Notes: generated from the sequence alone by a model not told the origin. A DNA stretch of 47,269 nt from Pseudomonadota bacterium (GCA_023424215.1 JAFAEC010000064.1:1-47269); one strand, 5' to 3'. Positions 26,223 through 34,298 are shown, counted from the first letter of the stretch. Translations and numbers: made by a program.

Positions 26223-26299
26223 TGGAGGCCCGGCCCTGGATTTGAACCAGGGCTGCAGAACGTTGCACCGCTCGTGAGTAGCCACTCCTCCACCGGGCC
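26223..26299 (-). tRNA. Atypical tRNA-Cys-like element (GCA), possibly degenerate
   Basis: On the minus strand a 77-base tRNA-like sequence has a 7-bp acceptor stem (GGCCCGG/CCGGGCC), discriminator T and encoded CCA (the T discriminator is characteristic of tRNA-Cys), and a T loop TTCAAAT. The anticodon stem GAGCG/CGTTC pairs around a 6-base loop GTGCAA, giving anticodon GCA with a base missing from the usual seven. The T stem is 6 bp (CCCTGG/CCAGGG), and the D arm is weak. It may be a minor or decayed cysteine tRNA. It lies opposite and just downstream of ssrA. Confidence 0.55.
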
Positions 26300-26373
26300 G
26301 CAGGACCGGTGTAGCGCAGTGTCTCACAAGAAAAGGTTAGCAGAACGACTTCAACCCGCGGTGCGTCGGCAAT

Positions 26374-26443
26374 TGGTGGAACCAGAGCGGAGTCGAACCG
26401 CCCACCTCTTCTTACGAAGCGCTCTGCCTTGAGCTATGGCCCC
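26374..26443 (-). tRNA. Short tRNA-like element with CGT or AAG anticodon, probably degenerate
   Basis: A 70-base minus-strand element. The acceptor stem GGGGCCA pairs with TGGTTCC (two wobble pairs), then ACCA. The D arm is GCTC/GAGC and the T arm is GGCGG/CCGCT around TTCGACT. The anticodon arm is short: read as CTT/AAG it holds CGTAAG, like a tRNA-Thr(CGT) that lost stem bases; read as GCTTC/GAGGT it has loop GTAAGAA and anticodon AAG. I cannot choose between them. It is probably a pseudo-tRNA. Confidence 0.5.
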
Positions 26444-26601
26444 GTCCCCGCGCGGGAGCATGGAACGGATAGCGCGCCTGACGGCGCTGTCGACCGCTTC
26501 GTTAAGTGTTGGTTAACCAGCGCGCCCGGCGCGGCTGCTCGACGGGGGCCGGCCATTCTGGCACAGTATCGGCTGTGCCCGACTGCTCGAGGTGGTGCCA
26601 C

Positions 26602-27123
26602 ATGGGACGTCCAGCCGCACGGGTCACCGACATCACCTCGCATGGCCCGCCTCTCAATCCCGGACCCGGCAGCCCCAACGTGCTCATCGGAAAGCTGCCC
26701 GCCTGGCGGGGGCTTCCGGCTGCAGCCGCGGCTGCCCTGCAAGCCGCCCAGCAGGCGAGCGACGCCGTCATCAAGACGGCGGAGGCGGCCACCGTCGCGG
26801 CGGCCGGAACGCCCGGCGCACCAGCCGCCTATGCGGCGGAGCAGGCGGCGAAGACGGCTGCCGCCACGGCGATGAGTTCGCTCATGAGCGGATTGGCAGC
26901 GGGGGCGGCTGCCGCGACGGGCGGGATGGGCGCGCCGGACATGCACGTCTGCCCGATCCCCACCCCGGTCCCGCCGCACGGTCCCGGCTACGTGATCGAC
27001 GGATCGCAGACGGTGCTTGTCAACGGCCTTCCGCTCTGCCGGCAAGGCGACAAGGTGCTCGAGGCGCTTGGGGGCCCCGATCCGATCGCGAAGGGGGAGT
27101 TCACTGTCCTGGTCGGCGGCTGA
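26602..27123 (+). CDS. PAAR-domain protein with Ala-rich insert
   Basis: A 173-residue PAAR protein, the conical tip placed on the spike of type VI secretion or related contractile systems. The N-terminal half is GRPAARVTDITSHGPPLNPG...NVLIGKLPAWRG; the C-terminal half is GAPDMHVCPIPTPVPPHGPGYVIDG...TVLVNGLPLCRQGDKV, with the His and Cys residues that hold the zinc ion. Between them is about 70 residues of Ala-rich probable helix. No VgrG, effector or T6SS structural gene is in the window, so it is an orphan tip here. Confidence 0.8.
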   Translation: MGRPAARVTDITSHGPPLNPGPGSPNVLIGKLPAWRGLPAAAAAALQAAQQASDAVIKTAEAATVAAAGTPGAPAAYAAEQAAKTAAATAMSSLMSGLAAGAAAATGGMGAPDMHVCPIPTPVPPHGPGYVIDGSQTVLVNGLPLCRQGDKVLEALGGPDPIAKGEFTVLVGG

Positions 27124-27215
27124 GGCGGAGGGGCCCTCCAGCTAAAGTCGAGTCGACGATCGGTCGAGCGCATGCGAAGTTATTCCGGCGGCGCCGCTAC
27201 TCTCAGAGATCATCG

Positions 27216-27503
27216 ATGCATCTTGCGCGATTTCTTGCCGTCGCCGCGATCTTCGTTGCCAGCACTGCTGCTAGCGCCCAGAAGGGCGACATGGGCACGA
27301 TCAAGTGCGACGAATTTCTCAAAGCTCCTTCAGAGTTCCATGGTCAGGCCCTTATGTGGCTTACCGGCTACATGGCGGATGAGGATGCTGACCCGGTCAT
27401 CGACTTTGACAAGATGGCCGAGAACGGCAAGAAACTCGGCGCTTATTGTGCCCAGAACCCTGCTTCCGGCTTGATGACGGCAGCCGAGAACGCGATGCAA
27501 TAG
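27216..27503 (+). CDS. HdeA/HdeB-family periplasmic protein
   Basis: The 95-residue product has a Sec signal (LARFLAVAAIFVASTAASAQ) and a mature part of about 70 residues with TIKCDEFLKA, LMWLTGYMADED, and LGAYCAQNPASGLMTAAENA. The two cysteines match the disulfide pair of HdeA-like acid-stress chaperones. It may protect periplasmic proteins at low pH; that is inferred from the family. The ATG at 27216 sets the signal peptide. Confidence 0.75.
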   Translation: MHLARFLAVAAIFVASTAASAQKGDMGTIKCDEFLKAPSEFHGQALMWLTGYMADEDADPVIDFDKMAENGKKLGAYCAQNPASGLMTAAENAMQ

Positions 27504-27756
27504 AGGCCGCTCGTGCCAGGCCAGGGCAGTCTAATGGCCGGTTGTCGCTGCGGAATTTGACTTTCAGGCAGGTCTTGCCTAAGTCGACGGCCACAATCGA
27601 GACGAGCGAGCTTTTCAGCCGCCGACCGGTCCGGGGTCCGACGCAGCAGCGTCACAGGCTTCGCCGGAGGTCAACGCCCGACAGCGCGATGCGCCCTCGG
27701 GCGTTGTTGGCGTTTGGGCGCACGCTCGCCACATGCGGCCCGAATGGGTGCAAGCT

Positions 27757-27975
27757 ATGGCGGACCAGGAACTGCGCATCGAAGATGCCGTGAACGAGAC
27801 CTGCCCGTGGTCGGGAAAGCCGATCGCGGCGGATTCGCTCACCCTTTATGCCGGGGCCGTCGTCGGCTTCTGCAATCCCGGCTGCCGCGACAAGTTCGAA
27901 AAGGCCGTCAATCATTTCGAGGCCGCGCTGGCGAGCAGGCGGCTCGAAGCCTCGATGGGCGGGACGGCCGAGTAG
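27757..27975 (+). CDS. Small Cys-motif protein next to ffh
   Basis: The 72-residue protein contains CPWSGKPI and FCNPGCRDKFEKAV, a pattern like YHS/TRASH zinc-binding modules. Similar short proteins in Rhizobiales are often labelled glutathione S-transferase, which I think is misnaming since no GST fold fits this length. The ATG at 27757 is preferred over 27733 because family members begin just before RIEDAVNETCPWSG. Its stop lies one base before the ffh start, so the two are probably co-transcribed. Confidence 0.65.
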   Translation: MADQELRIEDAVNETCPWSGKPIAADSLTLYAGAVVGFCNPGCRDKFEKAVNHFEAALASRRLEASMGGTAE

Positions 27976-27976
27976 C

Positions 27977-29548
27977 ATGTTCGAAGGTCTCTCCGAAAAA
28001 CTTTCCTCGATCCTCGATGGCCTGACGCGCCGCGGGGCGCTCACGGAAGAGGACGTCAACGCTGCGCTGCGGGAAGTGCGGCGCGCGCTGCTCGAGGCGG
28101 ATGTCGCGCTCGAGGTGGTGCGGAGCTTCGTCGACAAAGTCCGCACCCGGGCGGTGGGCGCCGAGGTCGTCAAGTCGGTCACGCCCGGCCAGATGGTCGT
28201 CAAGATCGTCCACGACCAGCTTGTCGAGATGCTCGGCTCGGACGCCGAGACGATCGACCTGAATGCGGTCCCGCCGGTGCCGATCCTGATGGTCGGCCTG
28301 CAAGGGTCGGGCAAGACGACCACGACGGCAAAGATCGCCAAGCGCCTGACCGACCGGTCCGGCCGGCGCGTGCTGATGGCGTCGCTCGACACGCGGCGGC
28401 CGGCCGCGATGGAGCAGCTCGCGATCCTCGGCAAGCAGGTCGGGGTCGAGACGCTGCCGATCGTCGCCGGCCAGAGCGCCGTCCAGATCGCCCGGCGCGC
28501 CATGGAGGCCGCAAGGCTCGGCGGGTTCGACGTCGTGATGCTCGACACCGCCGGCCGCGTAACCGTCGACGAGGCCCTGATGGCCGAGGCGGCGGACGTG
28601 AAGGCCGCCACCGATGCGCATGAGGTCCTGCTCGTCGCCGATGCCCTTACGGGTCAGGATGCCGTCAACACGGCTCGCGCGTTCGATGGCCGCATCGGCG
28701 TGACGGGCATCGTGCTCACCCGCATGGATGGCGATGCCCGTGGCGGCGCAGCCCTCTCCATGCGGGCCGTGACCGGCCGGCCGATCAAGCTCGTCGGCAC
28801 GGGCGAGAAGGTCGATGCGCTCGAGGAGTTTCACCCGGGCCGCGTCGCCAACCGCATCCTCGGCATGGGGGATGTCGTCTCGCTCGTCGAGAAGGCGGCG
28901 GAGACGATCGATGCCGCCAAGGCGCAGAAGATCGCCGACAAGATGCGCCGGGGGAAGTTCGACCTCGACGACCTGTCGGACCAGCTCGGCCAGGTCGAGC
29001 GCATGGGCGGCATGGGCGGGCTCATGGGCATGCTGCCCGGCATGGGCAAGATCAAGAACCAGATCGCGGAGGCCGGTCTCGGCGACGGCATGGTGAAGCG
29101 CCAGCGCGCAATCATCTCGTCCATGACCAAGGCCGAGCGGGCCAATCCGGACATCCTGAAGGCCTCGCGCAAGAAGCGCATTGCGGCCGGTTCGGGCACC
29201 AAGGTCGAGGAGATCAACAAGCTCCTCAAGATGCATCGCCAGATGGCCGACGTCATGAAGATGATGGGCGGCGGCAAGGCGAAGGGCCTCTCCGGCATGC
29301 TCGGCAAGATGATGGGGCTCGGCGGCGGAGGCATGGGCGGCATGCCGCAGCCGACGCCTGAAATGATGGCCGAGCTGCAGAAGAAGATGGGCGGGGCCGG
29401 CGGCATGCCCGGCGGCAAGATGCCCGCCCTCCCGCCTGGCCTCGGCGGGCCGGGCGGAATGCCCAAGCTTCCCGGCCTCGGCGGGCCGGGTATGCCGAAG
29501 CTCCCGGGCCTCGGCGGCTTCCCGTTCGGGGGAGGCAAGAAGAAGTGA
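27977..29548 (+). CDS. ffh: Signal recognition particle protein Ffh
   Basis: A 523-residue SRP54-type GTPase. N domain (residues 1-90: FEGLSEKLSSILDGLTRRG), G domain with the P-loop GLQGSGKTTTTAKIA, the DTRRPAAMEQL and DTAGR motifs, TRMDGDARGGAAL and the TGEKVDAL guanine-side motif, and a Met-rich M domain (RMGGMGGLMGMLPGMG, MKMMGGG). It binds 4.5S RNA and the FtsY receptor to target nascent membrane proteins. The last 60 residues are an unusually long Gly/Met/Pro tail with repeated PKLPGLGG units. Confidence 0.95.
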   Translation: MFEGLSEKLSSILDGLTRRGALTEEDVNAALREVRRALLEADVALEVVRSFVDKVRTRAVGAEVVKSVTPGQMVVKIVHDQLVEMLGSDAETIDLNAVPPVPILMVGLQGSGKTTTTAKIAKRLTDRSGRRVLMASLDTRRPAAMEQLAILGKQVGVETLPIVAGQSAVQIARRAMEAARLGGFDVVMLDTAGRVTVDEALMAEAADVKAATDAHEVLLVADALTGQDAVNTARAFDGRIGVTGIVLTRMDGDARGGAALSMRAVTGRPIKLVGTGEKVDALEEFHPGRVANRILGMGDVVSLVEKAAETIDAAKAQKIADKMRRGKFDLDDLSDQLGQVERMGGMGGLMGMLPGMGKIKNQIAEAGLGDGMVKRQRAIISSMTKAERANPDILKASRKKRIAAGSGTKVEEINKLLKMHRQMADVMKMMGGGKAKGLSGMLGKMMGLGGGGMGGMPQPTPEMMAELQKKMGGAGGMPGGKMPALPPGLGGPGGMPKLPGLGGPGMPKLPGLGGFPFGGGKKK

Positions 29549-29618
29549 CGGCCGAGAGGCCGTCAGGCCCGGGCGTGTTCCGGGCAACCGGACATCCGTT
29601 CACAGGACCCATCGAGAT

Positions 29619-29637
29619 GGCCGGGGCAAGCCCGGCC
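29619..29637. repeat. Palindrome of the GGCCGGG type upstream of rpsP
   Basis: ggccggg (29619-29625) and cccggcc (29631-29637) form a 7-bp hairpin inside gatggccggggcaagcccgg. Such a palindrome is a common dispersed intergenic repeat in Rhizobiales. It sits 27 bases before rpsP. A separate 7-bp hairpin at 29547-29564 covers the ffh stop codon. Confidence 0.5.
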
Positions 29638-29663
29638 AGGACAAGCTGAGTTAGGAGAAAACC

Positions 29664-30053
29664 GTGTCCCTGAAGATCCGTCTCGCCCGCGGCGGCGCCA
29701 AGAAGCGTCCCTATTACCGCATCGTCATTGCCGACTCGCGCTCCCCGCGTGACGGCCGCTTCATCGAGAAGGTCGGCACCTACGATCCGATGAAGTCGAA
29801 GGACGACCCGTCCCGCGTGACGCTCGAGACCGAGAAGGTCCAGGCCTGGCTCACGAAGGGTGCCCAGCCGACCGACCGCGTCCTGCGCTTCCTCGATGCC
29901 GCCGGCCTCGCCCAGCGTCCGGCCCGCAACAACCCGAAGAAGGCGCAGCCCGGCAAGAAGGCCCAGGAACTCGCCAATGCGCGCGACCTGAAGGCCAAGG
30001 CGGCGGCCGCGATGGCGGCGGCTGGCGGCGACGCGAACGAGCCTGCGGCGTAA
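29664..30053 (+). CDS. rpsP: 30S ribosomal protein bS16
   Basis: A 129-residue protein beginning SLKIRLARGGAKKRPYYRIV, with ADSRSPRDGRFIEKVGTYDPM, the standard bS16 signature. A Lys/Ala-rich C-terminal extension of about 45 residues (ELANARDLKAKAAAAMAAAGG) is longer than in E. coli (82 residues) but normal for Alphaproteobacteria. It starts at a GTG with a strong taggagaaaacc ribosome-binding site. It is the second member of the ffh-rpsP-rimM-trmD block. Confidence 0.96.
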   Translation: MSLKIRLARGGAKKRPYYRIVIADSRSPRDGRFIEKVGTYDPMKSKDDPSRVTLETEKVQAWLTKGAQPTDRVLRFLDAAGLAQRPARNNPKKAQPGKKAQELANARDLKAKAAAAMAAAGGDANEPAA

Positions 30054-30062
30054 CGCGCCGTC

Positions 30063-30683
30063 ATGGCCCGCGGGCCACGGCCTCCGGCCGGCATGAACGA
30101 GGCGGGCGCCGTTGCGCCCGCCCGCAAGGATCTCGTCCTCATGGGCGAGTTCGGGCGCGCGCACGGCCTCAAGGGCGAGCTGCGGCTCAAGTCGCATACC
30201 GGCGACCCGCTCGCGATCGCATCCTACGGCCCGCTGCTTCTGGCGGACGGGCGCAGTGTCGCGCTCGCTTCCGTGCGGCAGGCGGCGGGTGACCAGCCGG
30301 ATCTCCTCGTCGCCAGGGTCGAGGGCGTGCAAACCCGGGAGGTCGCCGAGGCTCTCAACCGGGCCAAGCTGTTCGTCCCACGCGAGAAGCTGGGCGAGCC
30401 CGAGGACGAGGACGAGTATTTCCTGGCCGACCTCATCGGCCTTCCGGCCAGGTCCGAGGCGGGGGAAGAGCTCGGCAGCATCGTCGGCGTGCCGAATTAC
30501 GGCGGCGGCGATCTCCTCGAGATCGCGCCTCCGCGCGGACCGACGATCCTCGTTCCGTTCACGAAGGAGTTCGTGCCGGGCGTGGACCTGAAGGGCGGCT
30601 TCGTCACGGTGGCGGAGGAGGCCCTGGCGCCCGGCAGCGAGGCGGAATCGGAGGCCGAGAAGGCCGACGGAGCCGAGGCATGA
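30063..30683 (+). CDS. rimM: Ribosome maturation factor RimM
   Basis: A 206-residue protein with LMGEFGRAHGLKGELRLKSHTG, EVAEALNRAKLFVPREKL, the PRC-barrel part EYFLADLIGLPARSEAGEELG, and VPFTKEFVPGVDLKGGFVTV. RimM binds S19 and helps assemble the 30S head. A downstream ATG at 30093 is possible and would remove ten residues. The last 20 residues are a short acidic Ala/Glu tail. Its stop overlaps the next start (ATGA). Confidence 0.93.
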   Translation: MARGPRPPAGMNEAGAVAPARKDLVLMGEFGRAHGLKGELRLKSHTGDPLAIASYGPLLLADGRSVALASVRQAAGDQPDLLVARVEGVQTREVAEALNRAKLFVPREKLGEPEDEDEYFLADLIGLPARSEAGEELGSIVGVPNYGGGDLLEIAPPRGPTILVPFTKEFVPGVDLKGGFVTVAEEALAPGSEAESEAEKADGAEA

Positions 30684-31069
30684 CGATCCGCTTCGTGGCG
30701 ACGGCGCCGGTGCTGCGCATGTTTTCCGTCGAGAAGGCGAGGGAGTTCTACCTCGACTTTCTCGGCTTCTCGGTGGAATTCGAGCATAGGTTCGAGCCGG
30801 ACTTGCCGCTGTATCTGGGAATCGCCCGCGGAGAACTGGAACTTCACCTCAGCGAGCATCACGGCGACGCGACGCCGGGCTCGGCGGTGTTCGTTTGGAT
30901 GACCGGCATCGACGAGTTCCATGCCGAACTGGCGGCCAAGCGGTACCCCTACAACCGGCCCGGCATCCAGGAGCAGCCCTGGGGCCGCGTCGTGTCGGTC
31001 ACTGATCCGTTCGCGAACCGCATCCATTTCTGCGAGAGGCCGGCGGCGAGCGAGGCCGCGGCGCCGTGA
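30680..31069 (+). CDS. Glyoxalase/bleomycin-resistance fold protein
   Basis: A 129-residue VOC-fold protein with APVLRMFSVEKAREFYLDFLGF, FEHRFEPDLPLYLGIARGELELHLSEHHGD, and RVVSVTDPFANRIHFCER. This resembles the BLMA/glyoxalase superfamily member found as a single-domain dimer; metal residues could be H, E and H. It is wedged between rimM and trmD with ATGA and GTGA overlaps on both sides, so it is fully inside the ribosome-maturation operon. The function there is unknown. Confidence 0.82.
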   Translation: MTIRFVATAPVLRMFSVEKAREFYLDFLGFSVEFEHRFEPDLPLYLGIARGELELHLSEHHGDATPGSAVFVWMTGIDEFHAELAAKRYPYNRPGIQEQPWGRVVSVTDPFANRIHFCERPAASEAAAP

Positions 31070-31761
31070 CCTGGCGCGCGACGATCCTGACCCTCTTCCC
31101 CGAGATGTTCCCCGGCCCGCTCGGGCTCTCGCTCGCGGGAGATGCGCTTGAGGCGGGGCGCTGGGCGCTCGACGCACACCAGATCCGCGAGCACGGGATC
31201 GGCCGGCACCGCCGGGTCGACGACACGCCCGCGGGGGGCGGCCCCGGCATGGTGATGCGGGCCGATGTCGTGGCGGCCGCGCTCGATGCCGCCTCTCCCC
31301 CGGAGGACCCGCGCCCCCGCCTCCTGATGTCGCCCCGCGGAAAGCCCCTGACCCAGGCGAGGGTGCGCGAGCTCGCGGCCGGCCCCGGCGTGGTCGTGGT
31401 CTGCGGCCGCTTCGAGGGGATCGACGAACGGGTGATCGCGGCGAGGTCGCTCGAGGAGGTCTCCGTCGGCGACTACGTCCTGTCGGGCGGCGAGATCGCG
31501 GCGCTGGCGGTGCTCGATGCCTGCATCCGCCTCCTGCCCGGCGTGATGGGCGCGGAGGATTCGGAGGCGGAGGAGAGCTTCGAGAGCGGGCTCCTGGAAT
31601 ACCCTCACTATACGCGGCCGCGGGAATGGGAAGGGCGGACGATCCCGGACGTTCTCCTCGGCGGCAACCACGCCGCCATCGCGCGCTGGCGCCGGAGCGA
31701 GGCGGAGCGGATCACGCGCGAGCGCCGGCCCGACCTGTTGGGGCCCGGCCGGAAGGGCTGA
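31066..31761 (+). CDS. trmD: tRNA (guanine-37-N1) methyltransferase TrmD
   Basis: A 231-residue SPOUT-fold methyltransferase: ATILTLFPEMFPGPLGLSLAG, GGGPGMVMRADVV, the knot segments VVVCGRFEGIDERVI and GDYVLSGGEIAALAVLDACIRLLPGVMG, then EYPHYTRPREWEG. TrmD methylates G37 in tRNAs to prevent frameshifting. It starts at GTG and overlaps the glyoxalase-fold gene by four bases. rplS, which commonly follows trmD, is absent; a convergent EamA gene follows instead. Confidence 0.95.
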   Translation: MTWRATILTLFPEMFPGPLGLSLAGDALEAGRWALDAHQIREHGIGRHRRVDDTPAGGGPGMVMRADVVAAALDAASPPEDPRPRLLMSPRGKPLTQARVRELAAGPGVVVVCGRFEGIDERVIAARSLEEVSVGDYVLSGGEIAALAVLDACIRLLPGVMGAEDSEAEESFESGLLEYPHYTRPREWEGRTIPDVLLGGNHAAIARWRRSEAERITRERRPDLLGPGRKG

Positions 31762-31788
31762 ACTCCCGGGCTGCCGCCCCCAGCCTCG

Positions 31789-32649
31789 TCAGGCGAAGCG
31801 CCGGGCGCCCGCCACGCAGAGGACCACCAGGGCCGTCACGGCGATCATCGCGGCGCTGATCGGCTCCCCGAGGAGAAGACCGGCGAAGACCAGCCCGAGG
31901 AAGGGCTGGAGCAACTGCAATTGCCCGACGCCCGTGATGCCGCCGAGCGCCAGGCCGCGGTACCAGAAGATGAACCCCACCAGCATGCTGAACACGGACA
32001 CGTAGGCGAGGCCCGCCCAGGCCGGCAGGGCGATGGCCCCAGGGCTGTCCGGCAGGGTGAGGAGGGCGAGCGGCGCCATGGCGGGCAGCGACAACAGGAG
32101 CGCCCAGGAGATCACCTGCCAGCCACCGAGCCGCCGCGACAGCACGGCGCCCTCGGCATAGCCGAGGCCGCAGACGAGCACCGCACCGAGCATCAGCAGG
32201 TCCCCTTGGAGGGAGGAATGGCCGCCCTGCGACAGCGCAAAGCCGGTCACCAGCATGCTGCCGACAAGCGAGAAGAACCAGAAGACAGGCTTCGGCCTCT
32301 CCCGGCCGCGCAGCACGCCGAAGAGGGCGGTCGCGACCGGCAGCAGCCCGATGAAGACGATCGACCGCGCCGAGGTCATGTACTGGAGGGCGAGGGCGGT
32401 CAGGAGCGGGAAGCCAATCACCACGCCAAAGGCCACGATGGCGAGCGAGCCGAGGTCGCTCCTGGCCGGGCGGTGCTGCTTCAGGGCGACGAGGAGCGCT
32501 GCGGCGAGGAGGCCCGCGATCGCAGCCCGCGCCGAGGTGAGGAAGACCGGCGGCAGCCCGCCGACGGCCACGCGCGTTGCCGGAAGGGACGCGCTGAAGA
32601 TGACCACGCCGAGCAGCCCGCTGCCCCAGCCTTCCCTCGAACGAACCAT
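31789..32649 (-). CDS. EamA/DMT-family transporter
   Basis: A 286-residue permease with about ten hydrophobic segments and two EamA repeats, for example LLGVVIFSASLPATRVAVGGLPPVFLTSARA near the N-terminus and GVGQLQLLQPFLGLVFAGLLLGEPISAAM near the end. Drug/metabolite transporters of this type often export amino acids or cofactors. It is divergent from the MocR gene at 32771 and probably regulated by it through the operator between them. The ATG at 32649 precedes the first membrane helix. Confidence 0.82.
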   Translation of the reverse strand: MVRSREGWGSGLLGVVIFSASLPATRVAVGGLPPVFLTSARAAIAGLLAAALLVALKQHRPARSDLGSLAIVAFGVVIGFPLLTALALQYMTSARSIVFIGLLPVATALFGVLRGRERPKPVFWFFSLVGSMLVTGFALSQGGHSSLQGDLLMLGAVLVCGLGYAEGAVLSRRLGGWQVISWALLLSLPAMAPLALLTLPDSPGAIALPAWAGLAYVSVFSMLVGFIFWYRGLALGGITGVGQLQLLQPFLGLVFAGLLLGEPISAAMIAVTALVVLCVAGARRFA

Positions 32650-32726
32650 GATGCCTGTTTCCCCCGGCGGCGGAGCTAGGCCAGGCGGGACGGTTCGGGA
32701 AGGCACACTCCCATACGATTGGTCGG

Positions 32727-32756
32727 AACTGTATGGCTGACCGAACCGGTACAGTT
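32727..32756. promoter_or_regulatory. Candidate MocR operator between divergent genes
   Basis: aactgta (32727-32733) and tacagtt (32750-32756) form a perfect 7-bp inverted repeat with 16 bases between the arms, 15 bases upstream of the MocR-family start and about 80 bases from the divergent transporter start. This is the usual place for MocR autoregulatory operators. It could overlap promoters of both genes. Confidence 0.5.
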
Positions 32757-32770
32757 GGAGGAGGCAGGGG

Positions 32771-34156
32771 ATGGAGAGCCGCATCGGCGTGGTCATGAAT
32801 GCGGTCCGCCGCAGGCTGGCCAGCCGGGCGCTGGCGGCGGGAGAGAGGCTGCCTTCCATCCGGCGTCTCGCGGCGGACATGAAGGTGTCGCCCTCGACCG
32901 TGGTGGAGGCCTACGACCGGCTTGCCGCGGAGGGATTGATCCAGTCCCGCCCGGGCTCCGGCTTCTACGTCTCCGGCTCGCTGCCCGCCCTCGTGCCTGC
33001 GGAGGTCGATCCGCCGCGCGATCAGGCGGTCGATCCGTTCTGGGTCTCGCGCCAGTCGCTCGATGCCGGCGCCGACGTCGTGAAGCTCGGATGCGGATGG
33101 CTGCCGGCCGACTGGATGCCCAATGCCGCCATCCGCCGCGCCGCGCGAGGCTTGGCCAGGGCCGAGGATGCCGTGCTGGCGGATTACGGGGGCACCCGGG
33201 GTTCGCTGCCGCTGCGCCGCCTCCTTGCCCGCCAATTCGCCGCCGAAAGCCTCGATCTCGGGCCGAGCCAGATTCTCCTGACGGCGTCGGGCACCCAGGC
33301 GATCGACCTGATCTGCCGTCTCCTGCTGCGGCCTGGAGACGGCGTCCTGGTCGACGATCCTTGCTACTTCAACTTCCAAGCGCTGCTGCGCGTCCACCAG
33401 GCGCGGATCATCGGCGTGCCTTACACGCTGACCGGGCCGGATCCGGCCCGCTTCGCCGAGACGCTCGCGGCTCACCGGCCGCGGCTCTACATAACCAATT
33501 CCGCACTCCACAACCCGACCGGCGCGACGATCTCCCCGCAGACGGCGCACCGAGTCCTGAACGCGGCGGCGGAACACGACGTGACGATCGTGGAGGACGA
33601 CATCTTCGCCGATCTCGAGCCGGAACCCTCGCCACGGCTCGCGGCGCTCGACGGCCTCTCCCGCGTCATCCGCATCGGGAGTTTTTCGAAGACGCTCTCG
33701 GCCTCGATCCGCTGCGGCTACATCGCGGCCCGTCCGGACTGGATCGAGGCGCTGCTCGACCTGCAGGTGGCGACCAGCTTCGGGGGGCCGAGCCCCGTCG
33801 CCGCGGAGCTCGTCCACGGCGCCCTGGGTGATGGCAGCTACCGCAAGCACCTGGACGCGCTGCGGCGTCGCCTGTCAAAGGCGCGCCGGCAGGCAGAGGA
33901 GAGGTTCGGTACTCTCGGCATCACGCCCTGGCTCATGCCTCGCGGCGGCTTCTTCCTGTGGTGTCGCCTGCCCGACGGCCTGAACGCGGCGGACCTCGCC
34001 CGCGCGGCGCTCTCAGAGAAGCTGGTGCTCGCGCCGGGCGACGTATTCAGTCCCTCCCGCTCGGCGTCCGGCTTCATGCGCTTCAATGTCGCCCAGATGG
34101 CGGATCCCCGGGCCATGGTGCTGCTGTCACGGGCGCTCGGCAGGCGGACGGCGTAG
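32771..34156 (+). CDS. MocR-family regulator (GntR HTH plus aminotransferase domain)
   Basis: A 461-residue fusion. Residues 1-70 are a GntR winged helix (LPSIRRLAADMKVSPSTVVEAYDRLAAEGLIQSRPGSGFYV), and residues 90-455 are a fold-type I aminotransferase domain with LLTASGTQAIDL, the pyridoxal-phosphate lysine in GSFSKTLSAS, and GFFLWCRLPDG. MocR regulators sense amino-acid or vitamin B6 metabolites through PLP chemistry. The divergent EamA transporter is the obvious target. Confidence 0.9.
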   Translation: MESRIGVVMNAVRRRLASRALAAGERLPSIRRLAADMKVSPSTVVEAYDRLAAEGLIQSRPGSGFYVSGSLPALVPAEVDPPRDQAVDPFWVSRQSLDAGADVVKLGCGWLPADWMPNAAIRRAARGLARAEDAVLADYGGTRGSLPLRRLLARQFAAESLDLGPSQILLTASGTQAIDLICRLLLRPGDGVLVDDPCYFNFQALLRVHQARIIGVPYTLTGPDPARFAETLAAHRPRLYITNSALHNPTGATISPQTAHRVLNAAAEHDVTIVEDDIFADLEPEPSPRLAALDGLSRVIRIGSFSKTLSASIRCGYIAARPDWIEALLDLQVATSFGGPSPVAAELVHGALGDGSYRKHLDALRRRLSKARRQAEERFGTLGITPWLMPRGGFFLWCRLPDGLNAADLARAALSEKLVLAPGDVFSPSRSASGFMRFNVAQMADPRAMVLLSRALGRRTA

Positions 34157-34298
34157 CGGTAGGACGCGGCAGGCACTGCATCCGGCGCATGGCGGCGCGC
34201 CTATTGCTTCTCACCCCTGCATCCCCGGTTGACCAAAGCCCGGGCTGAGAGTTCAGTTTTCGCGTTGAGGGCCGGGAGATCCGGCTGAGGAGAGCAGC

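Noticed and set aside
26223..26299. A selenocysteine tRNA
   Set aside because: The anticodon reads GCA rather than TCA, the length is 77 bases, and no selA or selB gene is near.
27908..29587. A 559-residue minus-strand frame opposite ffh
   Set aside because: It is the antisense of a conserved SRP gene and has low-complexity composition.
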